Assembly (NCBI GenBank): GCA_030040475.1
Contig: JASHTQ010000143.1
Coordinates: forward strand, 1-6,808
From: Streptosporangiaceae bacterium
Lineage (GTDB): Bacteria; Actinomycetota; Actinomycetes; Streptosporangiales; Streptosporangiaceae
Direction of reading: 5' to 3'
DNA length: 6,808 bases
Each line of letters begins with the position of its first letter. Position 1 is the stretch's first letter. A program made the translations under genes and the position numbers. Of the stretch, positions 1 through 6,330 are shown piece after piece. The notes below the pieces were generated by a model. It was given only the letters and a program-made list of their open reading frames with translations, searched no databases and was not told where the DNA came from.

Positions 1-26
1 GCCCCCGTGCGGTCAGCCCAAGTCCG

Positions 27-1313
27 TCAGCCGTCGCGGATTATCTGGGTCAGCTGTCCGGCCATCTGGGCCAGGGCCAGCTGCGGTTGTTTCTGGCCCG
101 TCAGGGCCTGGTACACGTTGCTGGAGATGGCCAGGCTGGCCTGGTCGTAGTTGGTGATCGCCGGCCGGGGCTGTGCCGAATTGATGGCCTGCTCAAGTAC
201 GGGGAGGAGGTGGGGATACTTGCCGACAAGGCTCTGAGTGGTATAGAGCTGGGTCAGAACCGGGGGGAATGACCCCTGCTCGAACATCTCCTCCTCGTTG
301 TCCTTGTCCGTCATGTACTTGATGAAGTCCAGCGCCGTCCGCTGGTGCTGGGAATACGAGCTGATCGCGAGGTTGGCCCCGCCGAGCGAGCTGGAGCCCG
401 GGCCGTCGAGGCCGGGCAGCGCCGTGACCCCGAATTTCCCGTACACCTTGTTGTCTGGGCCTGGCACGGAGAGCGCCTGGTAGACGTCCGGCCAGTTGTC
501 GAGGAACAGGAACTTGCCGGCCTCGAACGCGGCCTGGGCCGACTCCTCCTCGTAGGTGAGCGCGACCTTCGGGATCCAGCCCTGCCGGAACCCGTCCACC
601 AGGAACTCGAGCCCCTTGAGCGCCTGGGGTGAGTCCACCGTGACCTTGGTGCCCTCCGGGGACAGGATCGACCCGTCCGCGGACTGCACGGCCGCCGCGA
701 AGTTGACGGTCAGGCCCTCGTACGGGGCGAACGTGCCGGCATATCCGTACAGTCCGTACTTCGGCGCCACGGTCTTGGCGAGCTCGGCCAGCTGAGCCCA
801 GGTCTTGGGCGGCTGCTTGCCCGCCTTGGCGAGGATGTCCGAGCGGTAGTAAAGGAGATCCGCGTTGCTGTAGTCCGGGACGGCATACAGCCGGCCCTGG
901 TACATGGCGGTGTCGACGGCCGGCTTGAGGAAGTCGCCGAGGTCAGGAAACTGGCTCTCGGGCAGCGGGATGATCCAGCCGTTGGAGGCGAACTCCGCGG
1001 TCCAGATGACGTCCATGTCGATGACGTCGTATTCGTCGCTCTTGGCCTGGAGGTTCGCGACCAGCTGGGCTAGCTGGTCGTTGGAGGCCTCGGGGAGCAG
1101 GAGCGGGGTGACCTTCTGGTTCGGGTGGTTCTTGTTCCACCCCGCGATCACGCCGGTCAGCCAGCCGATGTCGTCCTTGCCGATGGCGAAGGTGATCGGC
1201 CCGATGCCGTTCGTCGACGGCGCCGAACCGCCAGACGGGGAACCGGCCTCAGAACACCCCGCCAGCATCAGGCTCGCAGCGACGAGCGCGATAACAGGCA
1301 TCGCTCGTCGCAT
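27..1313 (-). CDS. Extracellular solute-binding lipoprotein of a sugar-type ABC importer
   Basis: The 428-residue product should be anchored outside the cell membrane, capture a substrate (most likely a sugar or oligosaccharide) and deliver it to an ABC permease. Seen: a basic n-region (MRR), a hydrophobic segment at about residues 6-18 and a lipobox LAGC with the lipidated cysteine at residue 20. A Ser/Gly-rich linker follows, then a family 1 (COG1653/SBP_bac_1-like) binding-protein fold. Typical blocks are YDVIDMDVIWTAEFASNGWI near residues 95-114, GRLYAVPDYSNADLLYYRSD near 140-160, and a C-terminal stretch of the 'RPAITNYDQ...VYQALTG' kind seen in trehalose/maltose-type binding proteins. 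Length is normal and the gene is intact. The start at 1313 keeps the arginines; a GGTGG lies 4 nt upstream. Met5 is an alternative. It is transcribed away from the padR operon, with only 26 nt visible beyond its stop, so any permease genes lie outside the window. The substrate is not determinable from sequence. Confidence 0.93.
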   Translation of the reverse strand: MRRAMPVIALVAASLMLAGCSEAGSPSGGSAPSTNGIGPITFAIGKDDIGWLTGVIAGWNKNHPNQKVTPLLLPEASNDQLAQLVANLQAKSDEYDVIDMDVIWTAEFASNGWIIPLPESQFPDLGDFLKPAVDTAMYQGRLYAVPDYSNADLLYYRSDILAKAGKQPPKTWAQLAELAKTVAPKYGLYGYAGTFAPYEGLTVNFAAAVQSADGSILSPEGTKVTVDSPQALKGLEFLVDGFRQGWIPKVALTYEEESAQAAFEAGKFLFLDNWPDVYQALSVPGPDNKVYGKFGVTALPGLDGPGSSSLGGANLAISSYSQHQRTALDFIKYMTDKDNEEEMFEQGSFPPVLTQLYTTQSLVGKYPHLLPVLEQAINSAQPRPAITNYDQASLAISSNVYQALTGQKQPQLALAQMAGQLTQIIRDG

Positions 1314-1350
1314 GAGGCCACCATCCCACCCAACGTCCTATAAAATTCGT

Positions 1351-1366
1351 ACATGCATGTTATGCA
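1351..1366. promoter_or_regulatory. Nested palindrome over the -10 box (operator candidate)
   Basis: ACATGCATGT (1351-1360) is a perfect 10-bp palindrome. It overlaps a second dyad, TGCAT-GTT-ATGCA (1354-1366). Both sit on the -10 box and start region of the minus-strand promoter, a classic repressor position. The ACAT/ATGT half-sites resemble those bound by PadR-family regulators. Which protein binds here is inferred, not shown. Confidence 0.5.
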
Positions 1367-1387
1367 CGGCTGTTAGGTATATGTCAA
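1359..1387 (-). promoter_or_regulatory. Probable promoter of the solute-binding gene
   Basis: Read on the minus strand there is a perfect TTGACA (1387-1382), a 17-nt spacer and CATAAC (1364-1359, 4 of 6 matches to TATAAT). Transcription would start near 1352, giving a leader of about 38 nt before the ATG at 1313. The block is clearly more AT-rich than its surroundings. A 19-nt spacer to TAACAT is a less likely alternative. Seen in sequence; the function is inferred. Confidence 0.6.
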
Positions 1388-1398
1388 CCGAATCACAT
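1381..1398. promoter_or_regulatory. ATGT-N10-ACAT dyad over the -35 box (PadR-box-like)
   Basis: ATGT at 1381-1384 and ACAT at 1395-1398 are separated by 10 nt, and the arms extend to TATGT/ACATA (1380-1399). The left arm overlaps the TTGACA box of the solute-binding gene promoter. PadR-family operators are typically ATGT/ACAT dyads with spacers of about this size, and a padR gene starts about 220 bp away. A smaller ACATGT palindrome lies at 1409-1414. Confidence 0.45.
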
Positions 1399-1416
1399 AA
1401 CGAGTCCGACATGTTT

Positions 1417-1476
1417 CGGGGGTGACCCGTGAGTGTCCCGGGGGCGACCCGGCGATGGTCCAGGGGTGGTCCCTGG
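1417..1476. repeat. Intergenic GC repeat pair and hairpin
   Basis: Two 13-bp copies, CGGGGGTGACCCG (1417-1429) and CGGGGGCGACCCG (1439-1451), differ by one base and lie 22 bp apart start to start. Each can fold CGGG/CCCG around 5 nt. They are followed by a perfect 6-bp stem, CCAGGG-GTGGT-CCCTGG (1460-1476). No open reading frame here is credible. The block separates the AT-rich promoter of the minus-strand gene from the padR promoter and may act as a bidirectional insulator or leader structure; this is inference. Confidence 0.5.
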
Positions 1477-1555
1477 GTGGCCCGCCGTGGCCTCCCTTCG
1501 GTTGTCGCAATCGGTGGCGACCTGCGGAGTTCGTCGGGCTTTGGCCCTACCTAGT

Positions 1556-1576
1556 TGTTATGTACAGCGATACTCT
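1556..1576 (+). promoter_or_regulatory. Candidate promoter/operator of the padR operon
   Basis: TACTCT at 1571-1576 fits the TANNNT pattern of actinobacterial -10 boxes and lies 42 nt before the GTG start. No good -35 is visible at 17-18 nt. Directly upstream, TGTTATGTAC (1556-1565) repeats 9 of 10 bases of TGTTATGCAC at 1358-1367 in the solute-binding gene promoter. This suggests a shared operator in the spacer position, plausible for PadR autoregulation. Confidence 0.4.
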
Positions 1577-1602
1577 GAGCGCGGTGGCCCTCAGAGGACC
1601 AT

Positions 1603-1610
1603 GGAGGTGA
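1603..1610 (+). promoter_or_regulatory. Full-length Shine-Dalgarno of padR
   Basis: GGAGGTGA is complementary to all eight core bases of the 16S anti-SD and ends 7 nt before the GTG at 1618. This settles the start codon and excludes the longer upstream readings in other frames. Confidence 0.85.
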
Positions 1611-1617
1611 CGGGACC

Positions 1618-2124
1618 GTGCGGCAGCCCCTGCTGGCGCTCCTCGCCAAAGAGCCGGCTCACGGCTATGAGCTGAAGCTGGCGCTCGAGCAGACTTTCGG
1701 TGAGGCATACCCGTCACCGAACATCGGCCAGATCTACGTCACGCTGAAGCGCCTGGAGCAGGACGGCCTCGTCCGCAGCCAGGACGTGGAGCAGACGACC
1801 CGGCCGAACAAGCGGGTCTACGAGCTGACGTCCGTCGGCCGCGAGGCGCTGCGCGCGTGGGTCGAGGAGCCAAGCGACGGGCCGCGCATCCGCGATGAGT
1901 TCTTCATCAAGCTGATCCTGGCCCCGATGGCGGGACTCGCGGACCGGATGGAGCTCATGAACTCCCAGCGAAGGCATTATCTCGGCATAATGCGTAACCT
2001 GGCCGAACTGCACGCGGAAACCGATCCGGCGGACACCACAGCTCGGCTGCTGATCGAGGGCGCCATACTGCACCTCCAGGCGGACCTCGACTGGCTGGAA
2101 CGATGCCAGGAGGAACTCGTGTGA
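1618..2124 (+). CDS. PadR-family transcriptional regulator
   Basis: A 168-residue DNA-binding repressor of the PadR family, normal in length. The N-terminal winged helix (about residues 1-80) shows the family hallmarks: PLLALLAKEPAHGYEL (residues 4-19), the recognition-helix block QIYVTLKRLEQDGLV (38-52) and the wing/strand KRVYELTSVGREAL (65-78). The C-terminal half (about 90-168) is helical and should form the dimer interface and ligand pocket. The start is GTG, fixed by a perfect GGAGGTGA. The stop overlaps the start of the ABC ATPase gene, so the two are translationally coupled. PadR proteins next to ABC efflux genes usually repress their own operon until a toxic ligand binds, and that is the expected role here. 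The inducer is unknown. ATGT/ACAT dyads and a repeated GTTATG word upstream are candidate binding sites. Confidence 0.92.
   Translation: MRQPLLALLAKEPAHGYELKLALEQTFGEAYPSPNIGQIYVTLKRLEQDGLVRSQDVEQTTRPNKRVYELTSVGREALRAWVEEPSDGPRIRDEFFIKLILAPMAGLADRMELMNSQRRHYLGIMRNLAELHAETDPADTTARLLIEGAILHLQADLDWLERCQEELV
2108..2113 (+). promoter_or_regulatory. Shine-Dalgarno deciding the ABC ATPase start
   Basis: AGGAGG inside the last padR codons lies 7 nt before GTG 2121. An ATG at 2103 in the same frame lies upstream of this motif and has no comparable site, so GTG 2121 is the preferred start. Confidence 0.75.
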
Positions 2125-2951
2125 GCCGTAGAGTGCTGGCCCGGGGTGACCACCCTCCAGAGCCTTCCGCTCCAGGGGAGAGCCATCTCCCTGGCCCTGT
2201 GTCGCCGGAGACAGGCCAGCCGGCGCTGCTCCGGACCCGCAAGCTCGTCAAGGAGTACCGCGCCGACGGGGTCACGGTAGAGGCCGTGCGAGGGGTGGAC
2301 ATCGAACTCGGCGTCGGCGAGTTCGTCGCCATCATGGGTCCGTCCGGCTCCGGAAAGTCCACTCTGCTGCACGTCCTCGGCGGGCTTGAGCCGGCCACGA
2401 ACGGTGAGATCTGGCTGCGGGGGCAGCGCGTCGACGGCCTGTCCACGGCCGGCTGGGCGATTCTGCGCCGTCGGCACGTGGGGTTCGTCTTCCAGTTCTT
2501 CAACCTGCTGTCCAATATGACCGTCGCCGACAACGTCGAACTGCCCGCCTTGCTCGCCGGAGCGACCCCGCGGCAGGCAAGAAGGCGCAGGGAAGAGCTG
2601 CTGGCCGAGCTCGGCATCGCGGACAAGGCGGGCATGGCGCCGGCCCGCCTGTCGGGCGGAGAGCAGCAGCGCGTCGCGCTGGCACGGGCGCTGGCTAACG
2701 AGCCCAGCCTGCTGCTTGCCGACGAACCGACCGGCAACCTGGACAGCTCCAACACCCGCGACGTCCTGCGGCTGCTGCGCCGCGCGCACGCCGGCGGTCA
2801 GGCGATCCTGATGGTCACGCACGACGCCCGGGTAGCAAGCCTGGCCGACCGGGTGATCAACCTATTCGACGGGATGGTGGCCGACGATGCCAGGATCGTC
2901 CCGATCCCGCGGGTCAACGGCGTCCAGAATGTCGTGGAGCTGAGGGGCTGA
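2121..2951 (+). CDS. ABC transporter ATP-binding protein, MacB/LolD type
   Basis: A 276-residue nucleotide-binding subunit that powers the adjacent FtsX-like permease. All motifs are present and intact (numbered from GTG 2121): Walker A GPSGSGKST 73-81, Q-loop FVFQFFNLL with Gln125, signature LSGGEQQRVALARAL from 177, Walker B LLLADEP with Asp201/Glu202, D-loop GNLD 205-208 and H-loop His234 in MVTHD. The order and wording (LSGGEQQ, ADEPTGNLD, VFQFFNLL) are those of the LolD/MacB/FtsE group, not of sugar importers. The start chosen is GTG 2121: its GTGA overlaps the padR TGA by 4 nt and AGGAGG lies 7 nt upstream. ATG 2103 would add six residues. The first ~33 residues are a Pro/Gly-rich extension before the ABC fold; GTG 2199 is a shorter but poorly primed alternative. 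The permease gene follows 6 nt after the stop. The substrate is unknown. Confidence 0.95.
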   Translation: MSRRVLARGDHPPEPSAPGESHLPGPVSPETGQPALLRTRKLVKEYRADGVTVEAVRGVDIELGVGEFVAIMGPSGSGKSTLLHVLGGLEPATNGEIWLRGQRVDGLSTAGWAILRRRHVGFVFQFFNLLSNMTVADNVELPALLAGATPRQARRRREELLAELGIADKAGMAPARLSGGEQQRVALARALANEPSLLLADEPTGNLDSSNTRDVLRLLRRAHAGGQAILMVTHDARVASLADRVINLFDGMVADDARIVPIPRVNGVQNVVELRG

Positions 2952-2957
2952 GGCTCG

Positions 2958-5321
2958 ATGCGGGGCACGCTGCGGTGGGCGCGCGCGGACCTGCGCGGCC
3001 GTCGTGGCCAGGCCTTGCTGACCATTGGCGTCGTGGCCGGTGTGGTGGCGGCGCTCTTCCTCGCCACGATGCTGCTCGAGGGCGCCGTCAACCCATGGCA
3101 GCAGCTGTTCGCCCGGACCCACGGCGCGGACGTGCTGATCTACTTCCAGAACGGCACCGACACCAAGGATCTGCGGTCGCTGCCCGGCGTCCAGGCGGTG
3201 GGCAAGCCGTATCAGGCGGCGTCGGCGACGCTGGAGCAGGGGGCGGTGAAGTCGCCCGTCGAGCTTCGCGGCATGACGCCCGTTCCCCCGGCGATGTCCA
3301 CCCCGCTGCTTGTCGCGGGCACCTGGCTGCGCGCCTCGGAGCAGGACGGCGCCGTCGTGGAGGCCTCGTTCGCCGCGGCGGTGCACGTCGGCGTGGGGGC
3401 GCAGATCGTCGTCGACGGAATCGACGGGACCTCGGTCTCGATGCGGGTCATAGGCATCGCCGACACCGCCGACCAGGGTTTCTACCCGCAGTGGACGCCG
3501 GGCCTCATCTGGGTGCAGCCCAGGCTGCTGACCCGGGTCGAACCGTACCCGAGCGAGACCCAGGAGGTCGTCGGGCTCAGGCTCTACAACAGCTCCACCG
3601 TGGCCACCGGACAGGTCGTGCAGACGATCTGGAATCTCTACAACGGCCCGTACGAGAACTCGGCGGTGCTGCGCTACTCCACTTGGCAGCAGGTGCAGAC
3701 GTCGATGGCGAGCAACGACCGGCTGCTCGGGCTGCTGCTCGCGCTGTTCGGGATCATCGCCCTGGTGGCCGCCCCGTGCGCGATCGCTAACGTCACCGCC
3801 GGCCGCGTGCTCATGCAGCGGCAGGACATCGCGATGCTGAAGGCGCTCGGGTTCACTCCCGGCCAGGTGGTGCGGATGCTGCTCGCCGAGCAGACCCTGC
3901 TCGGGGCGGCCGGGGCCGGCCTCGGGCTGGTCGCCGCGCGGATCATGACCTCGTCGGAGTTCGTCAGGCCACCGGACGCGGCGCAGGTGAGCCTCGCGCC
4001 GCTGTCCGGCGGTTGGGTGGCGCTGATCGGCGTCGGTACCGTGCTGACGGTGGCGATCGCCACAGTCATCCCCGCCTGGTGGGCGGGCCGCGTGTCACCG
4101 GTCGCCGCCGTCCAGCCGAGCCCGCCGCGTGGTCACCTGTCGCTGATCGCCCGGCTGGGCCTGCTCGTCCACCTGCCGGCCGCCCTCGTGCTCGGAGCCA
4201 GGGACTCGCTGACCCGGCGGCTGCCCGCGGCGCTCACCGTGATCGGCCTCGCCATCCCCATGGTGATGATCACTATCGCGCTGACCTGCTGGTCGACCAT
4301 CGACGGGTTCACCGGAAACCCGGGAAAGATCGGCCTGGCGGCGGCCGTGACGGTGAGCCAGGGCGGCCTGGACAACAAGCAGACCGTCGCCCTGATAAGC
4401 CATGACGACCAGGTGCTCGCGTACTATCCCAGCGCCCAGTTTGACACGCTGCTGCCGGGCGCCAACGGCACCTTCACCGCCCGGGCCATGGGGTACTCCT
4501 GGCGGCCCTACCCGTTCCAGGTGGTGCAGGGGCAGATGTTCGACGCGCCGAACGAGGCGGTCGCGGGACAGGGCTTCCTTGACCTCATGCACATCGGAGT
4601 CGGCGCCTGGATCTCGCCGACCATCGACGGCGTGCCGGTGATCTTGCACATCGTGGGCCGGACCATCGAGCCCGACAACAACGGAGACGTCCTTGACTTC
4701 GGGCTTGACGCGCTGACCGAGGCGGGCAGCGCGCCGCAGTTGCAGTACAACCTGGTCCTGAAGCAGGGAGTGTCGGCCGCCGCCGCCCGGGCGGAACTGC
4801 TCGCGGCGTCGCACGATCAACTCGACGTGCAGACGGTGACGAATCCGGCCGACGGGCTGAAGGTCGTCCGGGTGGTGATCGTGGTAGTGGTCATCGTGCT
4901 GGCCATCATCGGGCTTGCCAACCTGCTGACCGCGACCGCGGTAGGGGTCCGCGATCACAGGCACGAGGTCGGCGTGCTTGAGGCGATGGGGCTGACGCCG
5001 CGCCAGGTCATGGCCACCCTCGTGGTCAATACCGCGATTCTCACCGCCATCGGGGTGACCATGGGAACGGCCGTCGGCGTGGTGATCGCGCCGCGGCTGA
5101 TCAACATGCAGGGGACCACCAGCGGCATCGGGTCGGGCATCGCCTCGCCGCTAGGCGCCGTGACGATCGCGGAGATCCTGGCGGTCGCGGTGGCCATCGC
5201 GATGGCCACCGCGCTCCTGCTGGCCCGCCGGATTACCCGCCGGTCAGATTCGGCACACCTGCACAGCCCGGCCCGCCCGCCGCGCCCGGTGCCGCACGCC
5301 TCCTCGCCGCGCCTTCCCTAG
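2958..5321 (+). CDS. ABC transporter permease with two FtsX-like domains
   Basis: The 787-residue membrane partner of the upstream ATPase; the gene starts 6 nt after the ATPase stop, with GAGG 4 nt before the ATG. Hydrophobic segments suggest eight helices in two sets of four: about residues 19-41, 256-282, 308-327, 352-375, then 422-445, 638-660, 688-711 and 736-759. Each set has a large extracytoplasmic loop after its first helix (about 42-255 and 446-635). FtsX hallmarks occur twice, after the second helix of each set: LKALGFTPGQVV (294-305) and LEAMGLTPRQVM (674-685). The loops also look duplicated: HVGVGA (from 143) and HIGVGA (from 545) lead into similar strands ending in RVIGI and HIVGR. 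This two-halved arrangement is typical of actinobacterial MacB/LolE-like permeases, thought to work mechanically on substrates outside the membrane. The last ~28 residues are a basic, Pro-rich tail, and the final six codons plus the stop lie within a tandem repeat. Confidence 0.93.
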   Translation: MRGTLRWARADLRGRRGQALLTIGVVAGVVAALFLATMLLEGAVNPWQQLFARTHGADVLIYFQNGTDTKDLRSLPGVQAVGKPYQAASATLEQGAVKSPVELRGMTPVPPAMSTPLLVAGTWLRASEQDGAVVEASFAAAVHVGVGAQIVVDGIDGTSVSMRVIGIADTADQGFYPQWTPGLIWVQPRLLTRVEPYPSETQEVVGLRLYNSSTVATGQVVQTIWNLYNGPYENSAVLRYSTWQQVQTSMASNDRLLGLLLALFGIIALVAAPCAIANVTAGRVLMQRQDIAMLKALGFTPGQVVRMLLAEQTLLGAAGAGLGLVAARIMTSSEFVRPPDAAQVSLAPLSGGWVALIGVGTVLTVAIATVIPAWWAGRVSPVAAVQPSPPRGHLSLIARLGLLVHLPAALVLGARDSLTRRLPAALTVIGLAIPMVMITIALTCWSTIDGFTGNPGKIGLAAAVTVSQGGLDNKQTVALISHDDQVLAYYPSAQFDTLLPGANGTFTARAMGYSWRPYPFQVVQGQMFDAPNEAVAGQGFLDLMHIGVGAWISPTIDGVPVILHIVGRTIEPDNNGDVLDFGLDALTEAGSAPQLQYNLVLKQGVSAAAARAELLAASHDQLDVQTVTNPADGLKVVRVVIVVVVIVLAIIGLANLLTATAVGVRDHRHEVGVLEAMGLTPRQVMATLVVNTAILTAIGVTMGTAVGVVIAPRLINMQGTTSGIGSGIASPLGAVTIAEILAVAVAIAMATALLLARRITRRSDSAHLHSPARPPRPVPHASSPRLP

Positions 5322-5428
5322 CCGCCGTCTCCCTCTCGCCGCGCCTTCCCCCTTGCGGCCGCGTCGCCGCCGCCTCCCTCTCGCCGCGCCGTCCCTAGCC
5401 GGCGTCTCCTCTCCCCGCGCCTTCCTAG
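5301..5428. repeat. Degenerate ~31-bp tandem repeat, about four copies
   Basis: The core CTCGCCGCGCCTTCCC occurs at 5303-5318 and 5335-5350, then as CTCGCCGCGCCGTCCC at 5380-5395 and CTCCCCGCGCCTTCCT at 5411-5426. Spacings are 32, 45 and 31 bp; the longer one reflects about 14 extra bases (CTTGCGGCC region, 5352-5370). Copies 1 and 3 match over nearly 30 bp, including CCCTAGCC(G)CGTCTC-type flanks. The TAG inside copy 1 is the permease stop codon. Function unknown; slippage or a repeat family are both possible. Confidence 0.8.
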
Positions 5429-5444
5429 GCGCCGATCCCGGCGC
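5429..5444 (+). terminator. GC hairpin after the padR-ABC operon
   Basis: GCGCCG-ATCC-CGGCGC is a perfect 6-bp GC stem with a 4-nt loop, about 108 nt after the permease stop and just beyond the repeats. There is no U-tract, which is common for actinobacterial terminators. A termination role is inferred from position. Confidence 0.35.
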
Positions 5445-5479
5445 GGCCAGACCCGATAGTCGCTGATGGTCGAGCATTG

Positions 5480-5490
5480 TAGAGTAGTCT
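5480..5490 (+). promoter_or_regulatory. Weak promoter candidate for the small gene
   Basis: Two overlapping TANNNT boxes, TAGAGT (5480-5485) and TAGTCT (5485-5490), lie 54-64 nt before the proposed GTG 5544, in a local AT-rich dip. No convincing -35 is seen; TAGTCG at 5457-5462 matches poorly. Confidence 0.25.
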
Positions 5491-5543
5491 GGGCTCGAAG
5501 CTCCCACGGTTCCAGGTCTGCCGACACCGGGAAGGATGACCAG

Positions 5544-6071
5544 GTGATACAACACGACGCCGGGCCAGCCGGGGTGGTGCCCGAACCCGGGGACTCCCTG
5601 GAGCCCGTGCCGCCGACCGCCGCATCCGCGTCGGGCGGTTCGCCCGAACGGCGGGAGCTGTCGTTCCGGACCAGCGGCCTGTCCGTTCAGCTCGAGATTT
5701 CCGGTACGGCAGACTCGCGACGGCTGGCCGGTCAGCTGATCCCGCGCCAGTCGGCCGTGGTCGACATCAGGCACAGCGCGGGGGTGATCACCGTAGAGGC
5801 CGACGCGCTCGGGCGGTTCAGCGCGGAGTCCATCCCGCCGGGAGCGGTCAGCGTTCGCTGCCGCCTGGGCACCCCCATCAGCACCGGCTGGGTCGCCCTG
5901 TTAACTCAGTACCCACCCGCCGCCCGGCAACGCGGCTCAGCGTGGTTGTGCCCAGGTCCTCGGTCGAAACGAGGTGCCGGGGCACACGACACCCATAAGA
6001 AGGCACCACACCAACTCTGCAGGCATCCGGCCTGCCCGCCGGCTGACCGCCGAGGCGACGTGACGGTATGA
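5544..6071 (+). CDS. Small protein resembling ECF-sigma/CHAT-locus family; C-terminus doubtful
   Basis: Reading from GTG 5544 gives 175 residues; GGAAGGA (5529-5536) ends 7 nt before it. An in-frame ATG at 5466 is possible but has no ribosome site. Residues 1-34 are acidic/Pro-rich. The conserved-looking part runs from about ELSFRTSG (38) through QLEISG, LAGQLIP, VDIRHSAG, VEADALGRF and VSVRCR to TGWVAL (119). From memory, this pattern matches small actinobacterial proteins encoded beside ECF sigma factors and CHAT-domain proteins, which usually also have an N-terminal helical part (a 'PPEVVEAAR'-like segment) that is absent here and which end shortly after the 'WV' motif. By hand count, A/T third bases are 16 of 119 codons up to 5900 but 20 of 56 after it, and the tail has no family look. 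A TAA lies one base out of frame at 5902. I infer a shortened, possibly decayed gene whose normal stop was lost. No sigma or CHAT gene is visible here. Function unknown. Confidence 0.55.
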   Translation: MIQHDAGPAGVVPEPGDSLEPVPPTAASASGGSPERRELSFRTSGLSVQLEISGTADSRRLAGQLIPRQSAVVDIRHSAGVITVEADALGRFSAESIPPGAVSVRCRLGTPISTGWVALLTQYPPAARQRGSAWLCPGPRSKRGAGAHDTHKKAPHQLCRHPACPPADRRGDVTV

Positions 6072-6081
6072 CCGGCGCGCC

Positions 6082-6108
6082 GCGTCCCCGGCCGTCCCGG
6101 CCGTCCCG
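6082..6108. repeat. 9-bp tandem repeat, three copies
   Basis: GCGTCCCCG (6082-6090) is followed by two exact GCCGTCCCG copies (6091-6099 and 6100-6108). It is a short GC-rich slippage-type repeat with no evident function. Confidence 0.7.
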
Positions 6109-6268
6109 GCCCGCCGCCGGCGTCACGCCAGCCCCCCAGGGTCCCCGGTTACCGCGATAGATCCGTGCTGTGCGGCGGATCCGGGGGACCATCGTGCCCC
6201 CCCTCCCGGACACGAACCACGGATCCACCACGACAACCCGCCCCGGGAACCGGCAAAACGCAGCAAGG

Positions 6269-6292
6269 AAAAAGAAAACGGGTTCTGGCCCG
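6269..6292 (-). terminator. Possible rho-independent terminator on the minus strand
   Basis: Read on the minus strand, CGGG (6292-6289), a 6-nt loop and CCCG (6282-6279) are followed at once by TTTTCTTTTT (6278-6269). The stem is short, but a T-tract this pure is rare in such GC-rich DNA. It would stop transcripts running leftward toward the small gene. Confidence 0.35.
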
Positions 6293-6296
6293 CATC

Positions 6297-6311
6297 TCGT
6301 GATGATCACGA
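6297..6311. promoter_or_regulatory. 15-bp palindrome, operator-like
   Basis: TCGTGAT-G-ATCACGA is a perfect inverted repeat with 7-bp arms around one central base. It lies between the possible minus-strand terminator and the tandem hairpins. It could be a protein-binding dyad or a small RNA stem; no regulator is identified. Confidence 0.45.
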
Positions 6312-6330
6312 TGAATTTGCCTGCTGGTAA

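Noticed and set aside
1339..1346. Plus-strand TATAAAAT as a -10 box
   Set aside because: There is no -35 at the proper distance, and it would transcribe the intergenic region far from padR. It is better explained as the AT-rich leader of the minus-strand gene.
904..1425. Plus-strand 173-codon frame opposite the solute-binding gene
   Set aside because: It is antisense to a lipoprotein with a clear signal peptide and family motifs, and it runs through that gene's promoter region.
2103..2120. ATG 2103 as the ABC ATPase start
   Set aside because: The AGGAGG that would prime the ribosome lies downstream of it; GTG 2121 has ideal spacing and the usual 4-nt stop/start overlap.
1955..2822. Two long minus-strand frames opposite the ABC ATPase gene
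   Set aside because: The opposite strand carries all ABC motifs in order; these frames are GC-driven shadows.
4095..4964. Minus-strand 289-codon frame opposite the permease gene
   Set aside because: It is an antisense shadow of a clearly coding region; the composition is His/Arg/Gly-rich and unlike any family.
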